A DNA stretch of 64,000 nt from Desulfocurvus vexinensis DSM 17965. Lineage in GTDB: Bacteria > Desulfobacterota > Desulfovibrionia > Desulfovibrionales > Desulfovibrionaceae. The stretch covers positions 39,667 to 103,666 of the forward strand of contig NZ_JAEX01000011.1 of the NCBI RefSeq assembly GCF_000519125.1, in the 5' to 3' direction. The notes beneath the pieces were generated by a model that made no database searches, had not been told where the DNA came from, and was given only the letters and a program-made list of their open reading frames with translations. Of the stretch, positions 37,116 to 44,697 are shown in pieces. The position numbers and the translations under genes are program-made. Within the stretch, counting starts at the first letter, position 1; each line of letters begins with the position of its first letter.

Positions 37116-38149
37116 GCGTATTCCTCCCACAGCCTGTTGAACACGGTCAGCGGGTTGGCGATGCGCGCGGTGCAGGCCTTGATGCACCGCCCGCAGCCCA
37201 CGCAGCCGGGCTCGCCGATCATGTCGAAGATGTATTTGCCCTTGCGGAAGTAGCGGTGGCGGTAGCGCTCCAGGTGCTTGGCCCGGAAGTTGTGCCCGCC
37301 GGCCACCAGGGCGAAGGAGGGCAGCATGCAGGCGTCCCACTGGCGCCAGCGCCGGCCCCGGGTCATGGTCTCGTCCATCTCCTCGCGGATGTCGAAGCAG
37401 TAGCAGGTGGGGCAGACGAGGTTGCACGAGCCGCAGGCCAGGCACATGGAGGACTTCTCGCGCCAGATGCTGTCGTCCCAGGCCTTGGCCATGACGCGCG
37501 CGAGCTCCTGCCAGGGGAATTTCAGGCCGTGGGCGTCGGCGTGGCGGCGGGTGGCCTCGCGGGTGCGCCGGGCGGCCTCGTGGTGGGCGGCGCTGGCGCG
37601 CTCCACCTCGCCCCCGGCCAGCAGCAGCTCCTCGCCGCGCGCGGTGCCCACCTCCACGAAAAACGTGGCCGGGCCGATCTTGGTCCAGTAGAGGTCGAAG
37701 CCGATGTCGGCCCGGCCCGCGCCCATGGTGGACCAGAAGGCGTCGGGCGCGATGCGCAGGGGCTCCATGGCGAAGATCACGGTGTTGTCGCGGCGGCGGC
37801 GGTAGTTCTTGTCCGGGCTGCCGTGCTCCATGAGCTGGTCGAGCTGGGCCACGGCCCGCAGGTCGTAGGGGTGGACCCCGAACAGCAGCTGCTGGGGCGC
37901 CTCGAATACGCCCTTGGCCGTGTAGTCCCTGGCGTCGAAGACCACCAGGTCCTCGCGCGGGGGCAGCAGGAAGCGCTTGAGGGGGTTGACGGTCAGGTCG
38001 TAGTCCCAGGCGACCTCGCCGCCGGGCTCCCAGGGGGCGAAGTCGTAGAACCCGGGCGCGGTCTGCACCGGCACATGGACTTTGTAGATCTTGGCCCACA
38101 GCCGGAACAGCCCGGGGAGCTGGTCCTGGTAGACGATGTATGCGGACAT
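37112..38149 (-). CDS. hydB: 4Fe-4S subunit of the hydrogenase (beta)
   Basis: This 345-residue subunit has two ferredoxin-type motifs in its C-terminal part: CLACGSCNLVCPTCYCFD and CVGCGRCIKACTARI. The N-terminal region (DLTVNPLKRFLLPPREDL, LLFGVHPYDLRAVAQLD) is typical of HydB/AsrA-type proteins. ATG 38149 has GGAGG upstream; the extension to 38269 is Pro/Arg-rich. It leads the hydBGDA operon. An AT-rich promoter region is shared with the divergent universal stress protein gene. Confidence 0.92.
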   Translation of the reverse strand: MSAYIVYQDQLPGLFRLWAKIYKVHVPVQTAPGFYDFAPWEPGGEVAWDYDLTVNPLKRFLLPPREDLVVFDARDYTAKGVFEAPQQLLFGVHPYDLRAVAQLDQLMEHGSPDKNYRRRRDNTVIFAMEPLRIAPDAFWSTMGAGRADIGFDLYWTKIGPATFFVEVGTARGEELLLAGGEVERASAAHHEAARRTREATRRHADAHGLKFPWQELARVMAKAWDDSIWREKSSMCLACGSCNLVCPTCYCFDIREEMDETMTRGRRWRQWDACMLPSFALVAGGHNFRAKHLERYRHRYFRKGKYIFDMIGEPGCVGCGRCIKACTARIANPLTVFNRLWEEYA

Positions 38150-38471
38150 GGGGTCCCTCCGTGGCGCCGCGCCCCGCGCCGGGGCGGGGGCGGGCGGATG
38201 CGTCCGGGCGCTCCGCTGCGCAGCGGTGGCCCGGCCAACTCGTCTATAATATATGATGGCTTTTGGCAAATGCTGCGGCCACGGGGGTGGCGGTCCCGCG
38301 CGGGGCCGGGCGCGCGGGGCAATTTCGGCGTCCAGGGGCGTGCCGACGCGGGGGGAGTCGCAAGCAACGGCCCGGCATCATGCACTTTTCTGTCGCGTTC
38401 CGGGGCGCCGGGTGCTATGGTCGAGCCAGCCGGGCATCCGGCCCGGCCAACCTCGGCCACGGGAGGAACGT

Positions 38472-39347
38472 ATGCGGCGGCATCTGCTGGTGACGGTTTC
38501 CTGCGACGCGGCGGCCATGCACGGGGTGCGTTTCATCTGCGATTTCCTGCGCGACAAGGGGCAGACGGCGCTCACGCTGTTCTACACCGCGCCCCGGCCC
38601 CCGGCGGTCTGGGACCATGAGCGCAACTACGAGACCCTGGACGAGTACGACCGCCGCGCGAAGAAGAACCGCGAGCAGGGCCGCGCCGCCCTGGACGGCG
38701 CCATGGCCATGCTGCGCGAGGCGGGCTATGGCGAGGACATGGTGGACGCCAAGCTCATGCTGCGCGAGGTGTCCACGTCCCAGGACATCCTGCGCGAGTG
38801 CGAGCGGGGGCTGTACGATGCGGTTGTGCTGGGGCGGCGCGGGCAGCAGGGCCTGGAGGCCCTGGTGGACCAGAGCGTGACCCGCGACATCCTGGAACGG
38901 GCCTTCGTGGCGCCGCTGTGGGTCTGCCGCCGTTTCGAAAAGGGCCGCCAGGGGGTGCTGCTGTGCCTGGACGGGTCCGATGCGTCGCTGCGCATGGCCG
39001 ACCATGTGGGCTTCATGCTGCGCGACGAGCCGCAGCACGCGGTGACGCTGTTCACCGTGCTCGGCCAGGGGCCGCTGGGGCCTGCGGACCCCGAGGCGCT
39101 GTTCGCCGGGGCCATGGAGATCCTGGCCGAGAACGGCGTGGACCCGGAGCGGGTGCGCACGCAGGCGGTCAAGGGCGCGGCCCCGGCGCGGGCCATCCTG
39201 GCCGAGGCCGAGCGCGAGCGCTACGCGGTGGTGGCCACGGGCCGCACGGGCCGGGGCCGGGGGCTGCTGCGCCGGGTGTTCATGGGCTCGTCCACCCAGG
39301 CCCTGATGCGCGAGCTGGACGGCGCGGCCTTGTGGATTCGCGCCTGA
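38472..39347 (+). CDS. Tandem-domain universal stress protein
   Basis: The 291-residue protein has two UspA domains (about 1-150 and 155-291). The second keeps the nucleotide loop GRTGRGRGLLRRVFMGSSTQAL, close to G-2x-G-9x-G-S/T; the first has GRRGQQGLEALVDQSVT. ATG 38472 has GGGAGG 6 bases upstream. It is divergent from the hydrogenase operon, with TATAAT-like sequence near 38244 between them. Confidence 0.92.
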   Translation: MRRHLLVTVSCDAAAMHGVRFICDFLRDKGQTALTLFYTAPRPPAVWDHERNYETLDEYDRRAKKNREQGRAALDGAMAMLREAGYGEDMVDAKLMLREVSTSQDILRECERGLYDAVVLGRRGQQGLEALVDQSVTRDILERAFVAPLWVCRRFEKGRQGVLLCLDGSDASLRMADHVGFMLRDEPQHAVTLFTVLGQGPLGPADPEALFAGAMEILAENGVDPERVRTQAVKGAAPARAILAEAERERYAVVATGRTGRGRGLLRRVFMGSSTQALMRELDGAALWIRA

Positions 39348-39410
39348 GCCGGGCGGCGCGGGGGCGGAGCGGGGCGGGACTGCGGCGCGGAGCCGGGGCC
39401 CGGAACGGGT

Positions 39411-39433
39411 GCGGCGGGCCTGGGGCCCGCCGC
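39411..39433. terminator. Hairpin after the universal stress protein gene
   Basis: GCGGCGGGCC / GGCCCGCCGC with a 3-base loop (TGG) forms a 10-bp stem, with no T-run. It lies 64 bases after the stop. Confidence 0.45.
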
Positions 39434-39451
39434 GCGTGTGTGGAAGGGAGG

Positions 39452-39491
39452 TGTCTGGAAAACAGGACGCAAGGGTCCGCAAGGCCGGACG
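39452..39491. promoter_or_regulatory. Two sites resembling the lactate-operon operators
   Basis: TGTCTG-GAAAAC-AGGACG (39452-39469) and GGTCCG-CAAGGC-CGGACG (39474-39491) share the 6-6-6 design of the palindromes in front of por and lctP. The first differs at two of 18 bases from the inverse complement of the site at 50466-50483. They lie between convergent genes; a target promoter could be the sigma-54-like one at 39793. Confidence 0.5.
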
Positions 39492-39501
39492 GGGTGCCTG
39501 G

Positions 39502-39741
39502 CTAGGCGTCGATGGCACCCTCGCGGCGCATGCGCTCCAGCTCGCGGCGCACGGCCTTCTCGCGGCGGGGCGAGCCGAGCTTGGAGAGCTCGGAGCGGCG
39601 GATGTCGCCGCTGGAGGTCAGGCGCAGGCGGCGCATGAGCAGCCGCTTGATGACGACTTCGCGGCCCTGGAACATGGCCCGCTTGGGCTCCTCCCAGGAA
39701 CAGACGAGGTGGTTGCGGTCCTTCTTGAGTTCGATGGTCAT
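39502..39741 (-). CDS. Small basic hypothetical protein
   Basis: This 79-residue basic protein has an N-terminal beta pattern (MTIELKKDRNHLVCSWEEPKRAMFQGREVVIKRLL) and a helical, highly charged end (SPRREKAVRRELERMRREGAIDA). No known family is recognised. GGAGAA lies 6 bases before the ATG. A sigma-54-like promoter lies about 55 bases upstream, so it may be conditionally expressed. Confidence 0.7.
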   Translation of the reverse strand: MTIELKKDRNHLVCSWEEPKRAMFQGREVVIKRLLMRRLRLTSSGDIRRSELSKLGSPRREKAVRRELERMRREGAIDA

Positions 39742-39792
39742 GGTATTCTCCTCGCCGCGTCTCCCGTGCGGGTGCGGCCTTGCTCATGCTCT

Positions 39793-39809
39793 AGCAATGA
39801 CCATGCCGG
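39793..39809 (-). promoter_or_regulatory. Sigma-54-like promoter for the 79-aa gene
   Basis: The minus strand reads CCGGCATGGTCATTGCT: GG and GC are 10 bases apart, the -12 element TTGCT is perfect and the -24 element CGGCAT is 4 of 6. Start of transcription is expected near 39782, about 41 nt before the ATG. Confidence 0.6.
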
Positions 39810-39862
39810 ACAAGTCGCCCGACATTGGTTGAGCACTCAAATAGTGGCGGACCGTGCCCCTG

Positions 39863-40039
39863 TCAACTGGCGCAATCATGATTGCGGCCCGGGGCTGCCT
39901 GGGGGGCGGAGTTGGCGCTGGCCGGGCCGTCGGCGGCAGGCATCGCTTTTTTCTCCAGGCTGCACAGACCCTTGAGCCCCTGGCGCAGGAAACTGCCCCG
40001 GGCGGCCACGGACGTGATGCTGGACTGGGATACGGTCAT
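39863..40039 (-). CDS. Possible small protein
   Basis: The 58-residue frame begins MTVSQSSITSVAARGSFLRQ and is preceded by GGAGAACGACC, a fair ribosome binding site. It has no recognisable domain; its C-terminal third is Ala/Pro-rich. It contains the palindrome CGCAATCATGATTGCG (39871-39886) near its end. It could equally be non-coding. Confidence 0.3.
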   Translation of the reverse strand: MTVSQSSITSVAARGSFLRQGLKGLCSLEKKAMPAADGPASANSAPQAAPGRNHDCAS

Positions 40040-40230
40040 GGTCGTTCTCCGCGTGGCCGCCTGGCGGCCCGGGTTGTGGCGGCGCTTGGCCGTCGCACGG
40101 CGCCCTGCGACGGAAATGTCCTTTGGCGCGCCGCTTTGTATGACAATTCCGTGTGCCGCCCCGGCTTTCGGCCTGACATTTTTGTCTGTCGCGCCGGGGT
40201 GGCGTGGGCGGGCCGCCGTGTCCGGCCGGG

Positions 40231-40350
40231 CAATGATCCCGGATCGGAACATGGGCGGGCCGTGCCTGGCCGGGGAGCGTTACCGGATGGGAACACGGGC
40301 CGTTGTTTCCGGTCAGGGAGCAATACGGAGCGGGAACACGGCGGCCTGGC
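40231..40350. repeat. Three degenerate tandem repeats
   Basis: Units begin near 40231, 40278 and 40321 and share a core like CGGATNGGAACAYGGGC, followed by variable GGCC-rich sequence. Unit length is 43-47 bp. Confidence 0.6.
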
Positions 40351-40367
40351 CACACACAAAGATTATT

Positions 40368-40386
40368 GAAAATGAAAATCAATGTC
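40368..40386. promoter_or_regulatory. Fur-box-like operator
   Basis: GAAAATGAAAATCAATGTC matches the 19-bp Fur consensus GATAATGATAATCATTATC at 15 positions, in an AT-rich patch. No iron-uptake gene follows, so the target is unclear. Confidence 0.55.
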
Positions 40387-40404
40387 AACAGCGGCGGGGT
40401 GTCT

Positions 40405-40495
40405 CTCTTGTCTGCGCGCGTGGCGTGAAATGGCGGCGTCGGCTTCGGCCAGGGCCCGGGGCAGCCTCTTGTCTGTGCGCGTGGTGTGAAATGGC
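40405..40495. repeat. 30-bp direct repeat pair, 61 bp apart
   Basis: 40405-40434 and 40466-40495 both read CTCTTGTCTGYGCGCGTGGY followed by GTGAAATGGC, with only C/T differences. The offset is 61 bp. Confidence 0.8.
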
Positions 40496-40868
40496 AATGC
40501 CCTTTCCGGGCGGTCTCGTCGTGCCCTGCGGTGCGCCAGGCCGGGTCGGCAGCGCCTGGACCTGGCATCATGGGGGGCTGCCCCGGTCATGCCCGCCGCA
40601 TGCCGTGGCGAGGGAATAAGCTCCCGGCCGGGGAGCATCCATGCAGTCGGGCAGGCCGTTGCCTGGCCACCGGCGCGCCCCGGGACGTGTCCCTGCCGGG
40701 GCCAGGACACGCCGCCTCGCCGAGGTCCGCCGCAGGCGTTGCACGCCTTCCGGGAGCCATCGCCGCCCGTCCCGTCTCCTTAGGCCGCGCTGGCCGTTGC
40801 CGGGGGCATGGACAAAGCCCGGGCCGGGCGGCATGATCGCCCGGGGCCGCGCCCCGGGAGGACCAGAC

Positions 40869-41639
40869 ATGGCACAGGTGTATTTCATCGGCGCAGGGCC
40901 GGGCGACCCGGACCTGATCACCGTCAAGGGCCGGGATCTCATCGCCCGGGCGGACCTGGTGCTCTACGCGGGCTCGCTGGTGCCGCCGCAGGTGGTGGCC
41001 TGGGCGCGGCCCGGGGCGCGGGTGGTGGACTCGGCGCCGCTGACCCTGGAGCAGACCCACGCCCTGCTCATGGAGGCGGTGCGCGCCGGGGGGCTGGCCG
41101 CGCGGGTGCACACGGGCGATCCCTCGCTGTATGGCGCGGTGGCCGAGCAGGCGGCGCTGCTGGACGCCGAGGGCGTGGCCTGGGCCATCGTGCCCGGGGT
41201 CACGGCGGCCTTTGCCGCAGCGGCCATGGCCGGGGTGGGGTTCACGGTGCCGCAGGGCACGCAGTCGCTGGTCATCACCCGCGCGCCCGGGCGCACGGCG
41301 GTGCCCGAGGCCGAGGCCCTGGCAGCCTTCGCGGCCCGGGGCTGCTCCATGGCGGTCTACCTTTCGGCGGCCCTGGCCGGGGAGGTGCGCTCCGGGCTGC
41401 TGGCCGGGGGGCTGGACCCCGGCACGCCGGTGGTGGCCGGCCACCGCGTGGGCTGGCCGGACGGCGCCGTGGCGCGCACCACCGTGGACGGCCTGGCCGA
41501 CGAGGTGGCCCGGCGGGGCTGGAGCGGGCAGGTGGTCTTTCTCGTGCTGCCCGGGCAGGACCGGCCCGGGGCACCCTCGCGGCTCTACGCGGCGGACTTC
41601 ACCCACGGGCGCCGGGAAGCTGGAAATTGCTCGGAATAG
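40869..41639 (+). CDS. cobM: Precorrin-4 / cobalt-precorrin-4 C11-methyltransferase
   Basis: This 256-residue SAM-dependent methyltransferase of corrin synthesis starts AQVYFIGAGPGDPDLITVKG, the standard SAM site. TGDPSLYGAVAEQ, IVPGVTAAFAAAA and VPQGTQSLVITRAPGR (typical of CbiF/CobM) follow. GGGAGG lies 7 bases before the ATG at 40869; the longer open frame upstream is not supported. It methylates C-11 on the way to cobyrinate. It stands alone, away from the cbiA gene at 4 kb. Confidence 0.93.
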   Translation: MAQVYFIGAGPGDPDLITVKGRDLIARADLVLYAGSLVPPQVVAWARPGARVVDSAPLTLEQTHALLMEAVRAGGLAARVHTGDPSLYGAVAEQAALLDAEGVAWAIVPGVTAAFAAAAMAGVGFTVPQGTQSLVITRAPGRTAVPEAEALAAFAARGCSMAVYLSAALAGEVRSGLLAGGLDPGTPVVAGHRVGWPDGAVARTTVDGLADEVARRGWSGQVVFLVLPGQDRPGAPSRLYAADFTHGRREAGNCSE

Positions 41640-41678
41640 GTCTCCCCAAGGGCGCCACTTCCCCCACGGGCGCCGGGA
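41596..41678. repeat. Short duplication of the cobM 3' end
   Basis: A 22-bp segment inside cobM (41596-41617, ACTTCACCCACGGGCGCCGG onward) recurs with one mismatch at 41657-41678, an offset of 61 bp. It lies across the stop codon and suggests a local duplication. Confidence 0.7.
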
Positions 41679-41940
41679 GTAGGGCGCGCGCGCCCGCGCT
41701 TTGCAAAAGCGGCCCGGGGCCGTATCATGGAGCGCGAAACCCCGCGCTGGCGCAGGCGCCCGGACGCCGGGACCATGCATCAGGGCGCCCCCGGCCCGCC
41801 CCGCGCGGCGGGGCGCCAGGCCGCATCCCGCACGGGCGCCCGCGCTGAGGCGGCGCCCCCGCGCCGGATGGAACATTTCTTGTAGCCCGGGCGTGCCCGC
41901 GCGGGCCTGGACGCCTCGCGCAGGCAGGAGAACCCCTGGA
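41640..41940. other. Spacer before the lactate-region kinase gene
   Basis: About 300 bases hold the second copy of the 22-bp cobM repeat, then GC-rich sequence without a recognisable gene. AGGAGA at 41926-41931 is the ribosome binding site of the kinase. No clear promoter is seen. Confidence 0.45.
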
Positions 41941-44697
41941 ATGAAACCCTTGTTCCCTCCCGCTTCGGGCCGCGCCCGGAGGCTGGCCCTGGCCCTGGCC
42001 GTAGCCGTGGCCTGCGCCGGGCTGTTGTCCGTTTTTCCGGACAGGGGCGGGGTCCGGCCCCTGGAGGCCCTGTCCCTGGCGCCGGACCTGCCGCCCGACA
42101 CGGTGAGCCCGGCGCCGCCCACGGTGTCCAGCACGCTGCGCGCCCGGGTGCTGTACCTGAACTCCTACCACCAGGGCTATGCCTGGTCCGACGATATCCT
42201 GCGCGGCATCCGCAGCGTGCTGGACAACCACCCGGACATCGAGGTCCAGGTGGAATACCAGGACTTCAAGAAATACGAGCTGGACCACGTGCGCCCGCTG
42301 CTGGTGGACCTCTACGCCCGCAAGTTCCGCGACACGCATTTCGACCTGGTGCTGGTGTCGGACAACAACGCCTACGACTTCATCCTCGACTACGGCGACC
42401 ACCTCTTCCCGGGCGTGCCGGTGGTCTTCTGCGGGGTCAACGACTTCCGGCCCGAGCGCATCGCGGGGCGGGCCATCACCGGCGTGGTGGAGAACTACGA
42501 TGTGGCCCAGACCCTGGCCCTGGCCCTGCGCCTGCACCCCGGGCGCCGCCGGGTGGTGACCATCGGCGACCTGTCGGGCACGGGCCTGGCCATCCTGAAC
42601 CAGGTGCGCGACGGCGCGGCGACCTTCGGCGGGCGGCTGGAGTTCGAGGCCTGGACCCAGTTCAGCCTGGAGGAGATCCGCGCCCGGGTGCGCGAAACCC
42701 CGGCGGACACGTTCTACTATTTCATCCCCTTCTACCAGAGCGTGGGCGGGCGCTTCGCCTCGGCCCAGGAGGTGCTGGGCATCGTGCGCGCCCACACCGA
42801 CGCGCCCATGTATTCGAGCTGGGAGTTCCTGCTGGGCCACGGCATCGTGGGCGGCAAGCTCATCTCGGGGCGCGAGCACGGGCGCCGCGCGGCGGGCATG
42901 GCCCTCAAGCTGCTCTCGGGCGTGCCCATGGCCGACCTGCCGGTGATCTACGACGCCGAGACGCATTACGGCTTCGATTACAACGAGCTCAGGCGCCAGG
43001 ATATCCCGTACGAGGAGCTGCCCGGCGACAGCGTGATCATCAACGAGCCCCAGGCCTTCTACGAGCTGGACAAGGAGGTCTTCTGGACCCTCATGGTCAG
43101 CTTCGCCCTGCTGCTCGGCATCTCGGTGCTGCTGGCCATGAACATCATGCGCCGCCGCGAGGCCGAGCGCACCATGCACGACCAGCTCTCCTTCCAGGAA
43201 ATCCTCATGGACACCATCCCCCAGCTGGTGTGCTGGAAGGACCGCCAGCAGCGCTACCTGGGCGCCAACCGCTACTTCAGCGAATTTTTCGGCATCGACG
43301 AGGTCCCCGGGGTGCGCGGGCGCACCGACGAGGTGCTGCTGCCCCCGCGCGAGTTCGCGGCCTGGGCCACCGAGCGCGACCGCGACGTGATCCGCACCGA
43401 ACGGCCCATGCGCCGGGCGCGCAAGCAGGTCCACAACGCCCGGGGCGAGGCCCGGGTGCTGGAAATCCGCAAGGTGCCCCTGCGCGACAAGCGCGGGGCC
43501 GTGGTCGGCACCCTGTCCACCGCCGAGGACGTGACCCGCGAGGCCAACCTGGAGCGCCAGCTGCTGCAATCGCAGAAGATGGAGGCCATCGGCACCCTGG
43601 CCGGAGGCATCGCCCACGACTTCAACAACATCCTGACCTCGATCATCAACTCCACCGAGCTGGCGCTCATGGACATCGACCCCGAGTCCGCCGCCGGGCA
43701 GGACCTGGAGCGCTGCCTGCGCGCGGCGCGGCGCGGCAGCGGGCTGGTCAAGCAGATCCTGACGTTTTCGCGGCCCTCGCAGGAGGGCTTCCAGCCCACG
43801 GCCATCCAGGAGGTGCTGCGCGACGCCCTGGGCCTGCTCAAGGCCTCGCTGCCGCGCAATATCGAGATCGTCTCCCACGTGCGCGAGGACCTGCCGCCGG
43901 TAATGGCCGACCCGGCGCAGATCAACCAGATCGTGATGAACCTGACCACCAACGCCTTCCACGCCCTGCGCGAGACGGGCGGGCGCATGGAGGTCCGCCT
44001 GGATGTGGCCGAGCTGGACCCCTCGGCGGCGGAATTGCGCAACGTGGCCCCGGGGTGCTACCTTCGGCTCCAGGTGCTGGACAACGGCCCCGGGGTCTCC
44101 CCGGCCATCGTGGACAAGATCTTCGACCCGTTCTTCACCACCAAGGGCAAGGCCGAGGGCACGGGCCTGGGGCTGGCGGTGGTCATGGGCATCATCAAGG
44201 GCCACCGGGGCTCCATCGAGGTGGAGAGCGCCCCGCGCGAGCGCACGGCGTTCACCGTGCACATCCCGGTCACCGACACCGACGGGCTGCCCCGGGCCCA
44301 GCTTCCGGCGGGCACGCACACGGGCAGCGGGCACCTGCTCTTCGTGGAGGACGACGAGGACCAGTTTCAGACCATCCCCCGGGTGCTGGAATCGCTGGGC
44401 TACACCGTGACCCCGGCCCGCGACGCCCGCGAGGCCCTGGAGGCCGTGGACGGCGACCCCGAGGGCTTCGACGCGGTGATCACGGACTTTGACATGCCCG
44501 GGCTCTCCGGCGTGGAGCTGGCCCGGGAGCTGGAGCGGCGCATGCCGGACGTGCCGGTGCTCATGGTCTCGGGGCGCGAGCGCGCCGTGGCCCTGGCCGC
44601 GGGCCTGTCCAACGTGGCGCGCATCCTGCTCAAGCCCTACGACAGGAACACCCTTTCCGAAGCCCTGCGCGAGGTGTTGCAGACCGATGACGACTAG
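41941..44697 (+). CDS. Hybrid sensor histidine kinase with periplasmic binding-protein-like sensor
   Basis: This 918-residue membrane kinase has a signal anchor (about 10-30), an ABC-substrate-binding-like periplasmic domain (about 65-370, VLYLNSYHQGYAWSDDILRGI), a second membrane segment (WTLMVSFALLLGISVLLAM, about 382-400), and a PAS domain. A HisKA domain with His559 (GIAHDFNNILTS) and an HATPase domain (QIVMNLTTNAFHAL, DNGPGVSP, GTGLGLAV) follow. The C-terminal receiver has Asp849 in ITDFDMPG. The partner regulator start overlaps its stop. The pair precedes the lactate genes, as in D. vulgaris, so lactate or pyruvate is a likely signal. Confidence 0.93.
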   Translation: MKPLFPPASGRARRLALALAVAVACAGLLSVFPDRGGVRPLEALSLAPDLPPDTVSPAPPTVSSTLRARVLYLNSYHQGYAWSDDILRGIRSVLDNHPDIEVQVEYQDFKKYELDHVRPLLVDLYARKFRDTHFDLVLVSDNNAYDFILDYGDHLFPGVPVVFCGVNDFRPERIAGRAITGVVENYDVAQTLALALRLHPGRRRVVTIGDLSGTGLAILNQVRDGAATFGGRLEFEAWTQFSLEEIRARVRETPADTFYYFIPFYQSVGGRFASAQEVLGIVRAHTDAPMYSSWEFLLGHGIVGGKLISGREHGRRAAGMALKLLSGVPMADLPVIYDAETHYGFDYNELRRQDIPYEELPGDSVIINEPQAFYELDKEVFWTLMVSFALLLGISVLLAMNIMRRREAERTMHDQLSFQEILMDTIPQLVCWKDRQQRYLGANRYFSEFFGIDEVPGVRGRTDEVLLPPREFAAWATERDRDVIRTERPMRRARKQVHNARGEARVLEIRKVPLRDKRGAVVGTLSTAEDVTREANLERQLLQSQKMEAIGTLAGGIAHDFNNILTSIINSTELALMDIDPESAAGQDLERCLRAARRGSGLVKQILTFSRPSQEGFQPTAIQEVLRDALGLLKASLPRNIEIVSHVREDLPPVMADPAQINQIVMNLTTNAFHALRETGGRMEVRLDVAELDPSAAELRNVAPGCYLRLQVLDNGPGVSPAIVDKIFDPFFTTKGKAEGTGLGLAVVMGIIKGHRGSIEVESAPRERTAFTVHIPVTDTDGLPRAQLPAGTHTGSGHLLFVEDDEDQFQTIPRVLESLGYTVTPARDAREALEAVDGDPEGFDAVITDFDMPGLSGVELARELERRMPDVPVLMVSGRERAVALAAGLSNVARILLKPYDRNTLSEALREVLQTDDD

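Larger units (their letters stand above)
40040..40868. other. Gene-poor stretch with repeats and a Fur-box-like site
   Basis: I see no convincing gene in these 829 bases. Contents are three degenerate copies of a 43-47-bp repeat (40231-40350), a Fur-box-like sequence (40368-40386) and a 30-bp direct repeat pair (40405-40434, 40466-40495). Overlapping open frames on both strands have no ribosome binding sites. No cobalamin-riboswitch core is seen ahead of the methyltransferase gene. Confidence 0.5.

Noticed and set aside
38257..38275. Sigma-54-like sequence upstream of hydB on the minus strand (TGGCCGC...TTTGCC)
   Set aside because: The GG and GC elements are 11 bases apart instead of 10.
40500..40868. 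Cobalamin riboswitch before cobM
   Set aside because: The conserved B12-box and core sequences were looked for and not found.
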